Assembly: GCA_964384335.1 (NCBI GenBank)
Contig: CAYLKN010000015.1
Span: 1 to 49,957, forward strand
Reading direction: 5' to 3'
Length of the DNA stretch: 49,957 bases
DNA from: JAUICS01 sp964384335
Lineage (GTDB): Bacteria; Pseudomonadota; Alphaproteobacteria; Micavibrionales; Micavibrionaceae
Part shown: positions 44,153 through 49,957 of the stretch, in pieces
How positions within the stretch are numbered: the first letter of the stretch is position 1
How the letters are laid out: the number at the start of each line of letters is the position of its first letter
Notes under the pieces: generated by a model
What the model saw: the letters and a program-made list of their open reading frames with translations, nothing else
What the model was told of the DNA's origin: nothing
The model's database searches: none
Made by a program: the position numbers and the translations under genes

Positions 44153-46078
44153 ATGCAGCAGCAAAAAGATTATAAATACACCCCACTCAAGGTCGTTATT
44201 GTCGGGCACGTAGATCATGGAAAATCCACACTTATAGGCCGGCTTCTTTATGATACGAAAAGCCTTGACGAGGGTAAATATGAAGAACTCAAGGATATAT
44301 GCAAGAAAAGAGGAGTGGATCTGGAATGGTCATTTCTGCTTGATTCTTTTCAGGCCGAAAGGGACCAGGCCGTAACGATTGACACAACCCAGATCTGGTT
44401 TTCCAGTCAGAAAAGAGATTATGTTATTATTGACGCACCCGGACACAGAGAGTTTCTTAAAAATATGATTTCCGGTGCTTCGGCCGCAGATGCGGCAATT
44501 CTTGTTGTCGATGCGGAGGAAGGTGTAAGGGATCAGACAAAAAGACATGCCTATCTGCTTCATCTTCTTGGTTTACGTCAGATCGCCGTCGTTATAAATA
44601 AAATGGATAAGGTTAATCATTCTATCGACCGCTATAACGAGGTGGCGGAGGAAACGGCGAAATATCTTTCCGGTTTCGGTATGTCGGCGACAACAATTAT
44701 TCCTATTTCTGCACGTCATGGTGACTTTATCGCCAGAAGAAGTGAGAAGATGGAGTGGTTTGACGGAAGCTCGCTTATCGATATCCTCGATTCTTTTCAT
44801 ACGTCCACTGCGCCTGTCGCGCGGTCATTGCGTTTCCCGGTGCAGGACGTTTACCGTTTCGCAGAAAAACGGATTATCGCAGGCAGGATAGAAACCGGAA
44901 TTCTGCGCAAGGGTGACAGGATTTTGTTTTCGCCCACAAATGAGACGGCAGTAGTGACATCTATAGAAAACTGGCCGGAAGATAAGAAAATCATCGAGGC
45001 ACACGCCGGAGAAAGTATCGGAATAACGTTAGACAGCCCCATTTTTGTTGAACGAGGACATGTGGCCAGTAAGGAGGACAATCCTCCGATGCTTTCCAAC
45101 GTCTTCCGGGCGAACATATTCTGGATTTCCAAAAATCCATTAAAAGTCGGCAATACTTATAAGGTCCGGTTCGCAACTGTCGAATCCATGGTGACTGTTC
45201 AGTCGATTGAACGGGTTATTGATACGGACGATCTTTCTCATTACGGCGAAAAGGGAGAAGTTAAGAGGAATACCGTTGCCGAAATTACTTTAAGGGCACG
45301 AAATTTACTGCCTCTCGATCCCTATATTGATAACTTTAAAATGGGCAGAATGGCATTATACGAGGATTACGATATTGCAGGCGGTGGTATTATTTCGATG
45401 GAGGGATATCCCGACCAGCGCAGATCTGAAGAACCCCGTGCGAGCAATATCTACAAGGTTTCCTATCTTGTCGATCAGCAGTTAAGGGCCGAAAGAAATG
45501 GACATTACGGCTCTGTCATATGGCTTACGGGCCTTTCCGGTGCGGGTAAGTCAACTCTCGCAATTGAGGTTGAGAAGAAACTGTTTGAAAGAGGGTATAA
45601 CGTTTATGTTCTGGATGGGGACAATGTGCGTTACGGACTTAATTCTGATCTTGCATTCTCGCCTGAGGACAGGGCGGAAAACATACGCCGTGTCGGGGAG
45701 GTGGCCGCCCTGATGGCCGATGCGGGACTTATTGTCGTTACGGCTTTTATCTCGCCTTACCGTGCAGACCGTGAAAGGGCGCGCAAAGCTGCACCGTCAG
45801 AGTTTAACGAGATATTCGTTAAAGCCGATCTGAGTACTTGCGAGAGCCGCGATCCAAAAGGTCTTTACAAAAAGGCCAGGGAAGGGGAAATAAAGAACTT
45901 CACCGGAATTGACGCCCCCTATGAAGAGCCGGAGAACCCCGAATTGATCGTTGATACGGCCACCAATGACGTTGGTTTCTGCGTAGAGCAAATTGTCAGA
46001 TTCATTGAGCAGAGTGTGAAATCCGACAAGAAGTCTCAGAACGGAACGGATAAAATCAAGGCACTTGCGACGGCCTGA
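44153..46078 (+). CDS. cysNC: bifunctional sulfate adenylyltransferase subunit 1 / APS kinase (CysN-CysC fusion)
   Basis: A 641-residue fusion that makes PAPS from sulfate in two steps. Residues 1-450 are an elongation-factor-like GTPase (P-loop GHVDHGKSTLIGRLLYDT, G3 IDAPGHREFLKNMISGAS, NKMDKV), the CysN part. From about 455 comes the APS kinase: VIWLTGLSGAGKSTLAIEVEK with Walker A, VLDGDNVRYGLN, AFISPYRADRERAR and GLYKKAREGEIKNFTG. This domain order is that of NodQ-type proteins. No cysH, cysI or cysJ is nearby, so PAPS may serve sulfotransferases rather than sulfate reduction. It ends four bases before the cysQ start. Confidence 0.96.
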   Translation: MQQQKDYKYTPLKVVIVGHVDHGKSTLIGRLLYDTKSLDEGKYEELKDICKKRGVDLEWSFLLDSFQAERDQAVTIDTTQIWFSSQKRDYVIIDAPGHREFLKNMISGASAADAAILVVDAEEGVRDQTKRHAYLLHLLGLRQIAVVINKMDKVNHSIDRYNEVAEETAKYLSGFGMSATTIIPISARHGDFIARRSEKMEWFDGSSLIDILDSFHTSTAPVARSLRFPVQDVYRFAEKRIIAGRIETGILRKGDRILFSPTNETAVVTSIENWPEDKKIIEAHAGESIGITLDSPIFVERGHVASKEDNPPMLSNVFRANIFWISKNPLKVGNTYKVRFATVESMVTVQSIERVIDTDDLSHYGEKGEVKRNTVAEITLRARNLLPLDPYIDNFKMGRMALYEDYDIAGGGIISMEGYPDQRRSEEPRASNIYKVSYLVDQQLRAERNGHYGSVIWLTGLSGAGKSTLAIEVEKKLFERGYNVYVLDGDNVRYGLNSDLAFSPEDRAENIRRVGEVAALMADAGLIVVTAFISPYRADRERARKAAPSEFNEIFVKADLSTCESRDPKGLYKKAREGEIKNFTGIDAPYEEPENPELIVDTATNDVGFCVEQIVRFIEQSVKSDKKSQNGTDKIKALATA

Positions 46079-46082
46079 GTTT

Positions 46083-46913
46083 ATGAGTTCTGATATCAAA
46101 ATCCTCAACCACCTTCCTGCGTTAAAAAACCAGATTACCCGCGTGGCTCTTGAAGCAGGTGCAAAAACCCTGGAATTTTTTGAAGAAACGGGAACATCTT
46201 CCGAAGTCCTGGAAAAACAGGACGGTTCGCCTGTTACACTTGCCGATCAGGAGGCGGAGAAAATAATCGAGTCGGCCCTTTGTGATATTACGCCAAGTGT
46301 GCCGATTCTTGGTGAAGAGGCAGTCGCGGAGAATCGTATTGCCGATATCCAGGGCCATGAGTATTTCTGGCTGGTTGATCCTCTTGACGGAACGAAGGAG
46401 TTTATATCCGGTAAGGGAGAGTTTACGGTCAATATCGCACTGATCAAAGGATCGGAGCCCGTTATGGGTGTTGTCTATGCCCCTTATATGGGCGAACTCT
46501 ACGCATCTGCGGGGCCGGGAACGGCCACAAGATGGCTGGAAGAAACAGAGTCCGAAAAGACGATACATGCCAGGTCTGCACCGAAAGAAGGCGTGACTGT
46601 TATCGGCTCCAGACGGCACGGCGATAACGAAAAAATGGATGCTTTTCTTAGCAGTTTTAAGGTTGCGAAGTTTATAAAAAGAGGAAGCTCCCTGAAAATA
46701 TGTGCCGTCGCGGCAGGGAAGGCAGATATTTATCCCCGATTTGGACCGACCTGCGAATGGGACACTGCCGCCGCAGATGCCGTTTTGAGAGCGAGCGGGG
46801 GAATAATGGTTCATGCAGACACCAAAAGCCCGCTTGTTTACGGTAAGGTTACCGAAAAGTTTTATAACCCGGAATTTATTGCAATCTCGGATCCTGCACT
46901 TTTACAGGAATAA
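46083..46913 (+). CDS. cysQ: 3'(2'),5'-bisphosphate nucleotidase
   Basis: A 276-residue inositol-monophosphatase-fold enzyme that hydrolyses PAP, the product of sulfotransferases and PAPS reductase, to AMP and phosphate, and so relieves PAP inhibition. Metal-binding motifs are GEEAVAENR, WLVDPLDGTKEF and WDTAAADAVLRASGG, with KQDGSPVTLADQEAE near the start. I choose the ATG at 46083, since an in-frame TTG at 46065 would overlap cysNC by 14 bases and has only a weak ribosome-binding site. It closes the ugd-cysD-cysNC-cysQ cluster. Confidence 0.95.
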   Translation: MSSDIKILNHLPALKNQITRVALEAGAKTLEFFEETGTSSEVLEKQDGSPVTLADQEAEKIIESALCDITPSVPILGEEAVAENRIADIQGHEYFWLVDPLDGTKEFISGKGEFTVNIALIKGSEPVMGVVYAPYMGELYASAGPGTATRWLEETESEKTIHARSAPKEGVTVIGSRRHGDNEKMDAFLSSFKVAKFIKRGSSLKICAVAAGKADIYPRFGPTCEWDTAAADAVLRASGGIMVHADTKSPLVYGKVTEKFYNPEFIAISDPALLQE

Positions 46914-46920
46914 CAACTGC

Positions 46921-47103
46921 TCAGGCGGTTGTGTTCAGATTGGATCCCAAAGTTGAAGCAACCGGAACCTGCAACGGCTCAGCCTGCTGCTGCAAAAGGG
47001 ATGCGATCTGCTGATCCTGGGCGGCTGCCGATTTGAGGGAATTTGTCGAAAGTTGCTGCTGTGTCTGCAAAAGCTGTAATGCGACTGCTTCAGTCGTAGC
47101 CAT
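46921..47103 (-). CDS. YjfB-like small protein (putative motility)
   Basis: A 60-residue Gln-rich protein resembling the YjfB_motility family: AVALQLLQTQQQLSTNSLKS, AAAQDQQIASLLQQQAEPL, and a closing VPVASTLGSNLNTTA with the family's Gly-x-Asn-Leu-Asn type ending. The family is associated with motility but its role is unclear. It has an AAGGAG ribosome-binding site seven bases before the ATG, and a strong candidate promoter (TTGAAA, 16 bases, TATAAT) whose spacer holds the palindrome ATCACATATGTGAT. It is probably monocistronic and regulated. It faces cysQ. Confidence 0.7.
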   Translation of the reverse strand: MATTEAVALQLLQTQQQLSTNSLKSAAAQDQQIASLLQQQAEPLQVPVASTLGSNLNTTA

Positions 47104-47132
47104 TTAAGAACTCCTTTCTTAATAATTATTTC

Positions 47133-47160
47133 ATTATATCACATATGTGATTTTTTTCAA
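47133..47160 (-). promoter_or_regulatory. promoter of the YjfB-like gene with operator-like palindrome
   Basis: On the minus strand TTGAAA (47155-47160) and TATAAT (47133-47138) are separated by 16 bases that contain a 14-bp palindrome, ATCACATATGTGAT (47138-47151). A protein bound there would cover the promoter, so it is a candidate repressor operator. Both boxes are near consensus. Confidence 0.6.
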
Positions 47161-47168
47161 AACCTAAC

Positions 47169-47567
47169 TCAAATCAGATTCGTGAGTTTGATAATTTCAG
47201 GCAGGGCAAGCAAGGTCCAGCACAGCCCTGCCATTAACAGACTCAGAAAAACGGCTGCACTTCCCATGTCCTTGGACTCCTTGGACAATTCGTGCTTTTC
47301 AAAGGAAATCCGGTCAATGGCCCGTTCGACCGCCGTGTTTAGAAGCTCGACAAGAAGAACCAGAATAACGGAACCCGCAAGCAAATATTTATCGGCATGT
47401 GTTTTGCCGATCCACAGACCGAAAGGAATCATGAAGGCGGCAAGGAAGACTTCCTGCCGGAACGCTTCCTCCGTGCGGAAACAGGCTCTGATCCCGTTAA
47501 CGGAAAAGCGCAGGGCGTTGGCCAGTCTGCGCAGGCCTGTATGTTTTTCTTCGGGAGGAGCCGCCAT
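47169..47567 (-). CDS. dgkA: diacylglycerol kinase DgkA
   Basis: A 132-residue membrane enzyme phosphorylating diacylglycerol to phosphatidate, recycling lipid from envelope glucan and LPS modification. Three hydrophobic helices are present, and the catalytic region VELLNTAVERAIDRISFEKHELSKESKDMGSAAVF matches the DgkA signature. The N-terminus has an eight-residue extension before RRLANALRFSVNG. It is on the strand opposite to ilvA; the divergent start regions are separated by 128 bases. Next on its strand is the YjfB-like gene with its own promoter. Confidence 0.94.
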   Translation of the reverse strand: MAAPPEEKHTGLRRLANALRFSVNGIRACFRTEEAFRQEVFLAAFMIPFGLWIGKTHADKYLLAGSVILVLLVELLNTAVERAIDRISFEKHELSKESKDMGSAAVFLSLLMAGLCWTLLALPEIIKLTNLI

Positions 47568-47695
47568 GGATAAAGCTGTTAAGACCGTTTCACGTTTTTT
47601 CGTATTATCTTTCTAGCCAATTTCTGCTGGACATCAAGCGCAAACTGACTTTTATTAAGGTTTTTGTAATTTGCATCGGCTTGAAAGAGTAAATC

Positions 47696-48910
47696 ATGAC
47701 AGTAACATACGAAAAAGTCGTAGAAGCCAGAGACAGGCAGAACGGCGCCATTATCAATACACCGCTTGTTCAGGCAACGCGTCTGTCTTTAAGGACAGGT
47801 ATCGATTTATGGCTCAAACTTGAAAATCTGCAGCATACCGGTGCCTTCAAAGCGCGCGGTGCGCTTAACAAGTTTCTGACCCTGACGGAGGCGCAGAAGA
47901 AAAACGGAGTTATTGCCTGTTCCGCCGGGAATCATGCCCAGGGCGTCGCCTATCATGCGCAGCGTCTGAATATTCCGTCAGTTATCATCATGCCAAAAGG
48001 CACGCCGTTCAACAAAATCCAGAGGACGGAGGATTTTGGCGCGAAAGTTATCCTGACTGGTGACACGCTTCCCGAAGCAATGGAGGAGACCTGCAGAATT
48101 GCCGAAAAGGAAGGCTACACATTTATCCATCCCTATGATGATGCCGACGTGATCGCGGGCCAGGGTACAATCGGCCTTGAAATTATGGAACAGAAACCGG
48201 ATACGGAATACGTCGTTGTGCCGATTGGTGGCGGCGGACTGATTGCGGGTATCGCAACCGCGGTGAAAGGCGTAAATCCGGATGTAGGCGTTATCGGCGC
48301 CCAGGCAGAACTATATGCGGCCGCGCATAACGATTTTACGGGTACGGAAATGCCGATTGGAGGATCCACAATCGCCGAGGGGATTGCGGTAAAATTCCCG
48401 GCAAAACAGACCATGGATATCATCAGGGCTCTGGTTGAGCGTATAGACGTTGCAGACGAAACGGAAATCGAGGATGCCATATTCTCTCTCATCAGCGCCG
48501 AAAAACTGGTTGCGGAAGGGGCGGCAGGCGCGGGACTTGCCACCATTTTGAAAAACCGTGATTACTATCACGGCAGGACGGTCGTTCTGGTCCTGTGCGG
48601 AGGAAACATTGATTCCCGAATGCTTTCAACACTTATTCTGCGCGGTCTTGTGCGGGACGGGCGCATTACCCGCCTGCGCTTTGAGATTGACGACACCCCC
48701 GGCCAGCTTGCGGATATTTCCCGCATAATCGGGGAGGAAGGGGCAAACGTTATCGAGGTTATTCACCAGCGGCTGATGCAGGCCGTCCCGCTGAAAAAAG
48801 CGGAGCTTGATATTGTCGTGGAAACACGGGACAAGGCCCATGTTGACCGAATCATGGCCACTCTTAAGAATAAGGGTTTCCGGGTCCGCGCAATGTCAAA
48901 CGTGGGATAA
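47696..48910 (+). CDS. ilvA: threonine ammonia-lyase with C-terminal ACT domain
   Basis: A 404-residue PLP enzyme deaminating threonine to 2-oxobutyrate, the first step of isoleucine synthesis. The PLP-binding Lys52 is in HTGAFKARGALNKF, the substrate loop is SAGNHAQGVAYHA, and the phosphate loop is GGGGLIAGIA. After about residue 320 a single ACT-like regulatory region follows (RLRFEIDDTPGQLADISRIIGEEGANVIEVIHQ), which suggests the ~400-residue short form rather than the long two-ACT IlvA. Allosteric control by isoleucine or another ligand cannot be told. A GAAAGAG sequence precedes the ATG. Confidence 0.93.
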   Translation: MTVTYEKVVEARDRQNGAIINTPLVQATRLSLRTGIDLWLKLENLQHTGAFKARGALNKFLTLTEAQKKNGVIACSAGNHAQGVAYHAQRLNIPSVIIMPKGTPFNKIQRTEDFGAKVILTGDTLPEAMEETCRIAEKEGYTFIHPYDDADVIAGQGTIGLEIMEQKPDTEYVVVPIGGGGLIAGIATAVKGVNPDVGVIGAQAELYAAAHNDFTGTEMPIGGSTIAEGIAVKFPAKQTMDIIRALVERIDVADETEIEDAIFSLISAEKLVAEGAAGAGLATILKNRDYYHGRTVVLVLCGGNIDSRMLSTLILRGLVRDGRITRLRFEIDDTPGQLADISRIIGEEGANVIEVIHQRLMQAVPLKKAELDIVVETRDKAHVDRIMATLKNKGFRVRAMSNVG

Positions 48911-48957
48911 GATATCCGTAGTATAAAACCTATCCGCAATTCAGTTTATGAAGCAGG

Positions 48958-49957
48958 CTATAGAAGAGGTTGGGGAGCGACCATCCATACTTTCCTCTTT
49001 ACGCCCTTTAAAACTCCAGATTCCGCAATTTCTTCATTGAATGTACGCACATCTTCTATCAAAGCTTCAATTCTTCTCATTGCTTCCTTAATCACAGCCT
49101 TTCTTTCCTCTGTTCCTGACTTTGTGAGTCTTGTTGAGATGGACGCAAGTTCGGCAACGCCCCGGAAAGAATCAACAATCTCTGCTGCGGACCCGGCATA
49201 CGCCTTAAATTTTGCAGCAATATCAGTTATATTTGCAAGGGCTTTTTCAGCAGGATTGTTGCCATCATTCAAAGAAGACATTACTTCTTGTATTCCATCA
49301 AAAACATCCCGACTTACCAATTTTTTGTGTTTAAGCAGTTCTTCATAAACTCCCGCATAAGTACCGCTTATCTCTGCTCTTATCCTGGCATCGGATTCAT
49401 GACGTAACCTCAATACAGCCCTGATCTCATCCGCAGAAATATCTTTGAACTCTTTAATACTTTTTACGGATTTTTCTCTAGCATTGCGATGTGCTTTTTC
49501 AGCAGCTTTAAGTATATTATATGCTTCATCTAAATCAGCATCAGTAATTTCTATCGCCGCTTCACGGTCTGTCTTTTGTTGATACAACCCAGCATAAATT
49601 TTAAGGCTATGCTGGTAAGCTTTTATTTTATCATTAAGTTCTTTTGATCTTAAATTTTTGATATGTTCAATTTCTTCATTTTTCAGACCGGCTAATTTGT
49701 CAAGTTCCGTGCGTGTTTGTTCGATTTTTTCCGAAAGCTCATCAATTTCTTCACAACGTTGGTGGTGTTGTTCATGGCTTTCAGTAGCTCTGTCACCATT
49801 CTTATTCAAATCTTCAAGTTTTTTTAACATTCCCAGTAATTCGCCGAACATAATATAGTGGTCCGGATTTTCCAGTCCGATTTCCAATTGCTTATTGGCA
49901 TCGACAAGTTCTTGCAGGTTCCTGCTAACGGCCTCAACTTCATGAAGAAAACCCCGG
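48958..49957 (-). CDS. hypothetical coiled-coil protein, 5' end outside the window
   Basis: The reading frame is open from its stop near 48958 to the right edge, so this is the C-terminal part (at least 333 residues) of a longer protein. Within the window a TTG at 49887 is the first start-like codon, but upstream codons (for example HEVEAVSRNLQELVDANKQ) continue in the same style, so the true start lies beyond the edge. The sequence is highly charged and helical throughout, with strong heptad character (EEIDELSEKIEQTRTELDKL), and has no signal, membrane segment or recognised domain. It is AT-rich, like the giant gene at 2652-7535. Function is unknown. Confidence 0.75.
   Translation of the reverse strand, partial: RGFLHEVEAVSRNLQELVDANKQLEIGLENPDHYIMFGELLGMLKKLEDLNKNGDRATESHEQHHQRCEEIDELSEKIEQTRTELDKLAGLKNEEIEHIKNLRSKELNDKIKAYQHSLKIYAGLYQQKTDREAAIEITDADLDEAYNILKAAEKAHRNAREKSVKSIKEFKDISADEIRAVLRLRHESDARIRAEISGTYAGVYEELLKHKKLVSRDVFDGIQEVMSSLNDGNNPAEKALANITDIAAKFKAYAGSAAEIVDSFRGVAELASISTRLTKSGTEERKAVIKEAMRRIEALIEDVRTFNEEIAESGVLKGVKRKVWMVAPQPLL

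Overview
The window looks like the replication-origin region of an alphaproteobacterial chromosome of moderate GC content. Three things point that way: a hemE-adjacent intergenic region with DnaA boxes, which is the oriC position known from Caulobacter and Rickettsia; the mnmE-mnmG-rsmG-parA-parB block with parS palindromes; and a set of families typical of the class (DUF3576 next to leuS and lptE, DUF6489, SCO1, a 16-stranded-type porin). A CheZ phosphatase and a YjfB-like protein suggest flagellar motility. I cannot fix the order from sequence alone; a Rhodospirillales- or Micavibrio-like lineage is a guess.

Layout, left to right. 1-2.3 kb: a small secreted protein, a gamma-carbonic-anhydrase-like hexapeptide protein and dihydrolipoyl dehydrogenase. 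2.3-9.0 kb: an accessory-looking, partly AT-rich block with a 1627-residue protein carrying an HD-phosphohydrolase-like signature and C-terminal membrane segments, a small downstream partner, and a divergent 394-residue protein that reads as two cytidine-deaminase-like modules. An 18-bp perfect palindrome lies between the divergent genes. 9.1-14.2 kb: two small unknowns, a PhoH-family ATPase, SCO1, a two-TM protein, an SCP2 protein and a large acyl-CoA dehydrogenase. 14.4-21.5 kb: an atypical receiver protein, then the leftward parA-parB-unknown, mnmG-rsmG, mnmE and DUF6489 genes, with three parS-like sites. The parA promoter region contains a 100-N assembly gap flanked by a 55-bp duplicate. 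21.6-30.2 kb: an unknown membrane protein with a Cys/Met-metabolism PLP enzyme, ispH, an unknown lipoprotein, an RsmB/Sun-type methyltransferase, infC with a probable AUC start, and a porin. 30.4-38.3 kb: DUF3576-leuS-lptE, a GlpM-like membrane protein, cheZ, rho, hemJ and hemE. 38.3-38.8 kb: the putative oriC. 38.8-49.96 kb: the origin-flanking unknown, two tandem degenerate DUF6782-like proteins, ugd-cysD-cysNC-cysQ (UDP-glucuronate plus PAPS supply), a YjfB-like small protein, dgkA, ilvA, and a coiled-coil gene cut by the right edge.

Most genes are housekeeping functions of chromosome segregation, tRNA/rRNA modification, heme, translation and envelope biogenesis. Rightward genes predominate right of the origin, and the hemE-rho and mnmE-parB groups run leftward, so many core genes are co-oriented with forks leaving the proposed oriC. 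The most interesting candidates are the HD-protein/double-deaminase locus, the oriC/parS layout, the non-AUG infC start, the receiver without a phospho-acceptor behind a coupled 15-codon ORF, and the twin metallopeptidase-like proteins that have lost the zinc motif beside oriC. No tRNA, rRNA, CRISPR array, transposase or integrase was seen.
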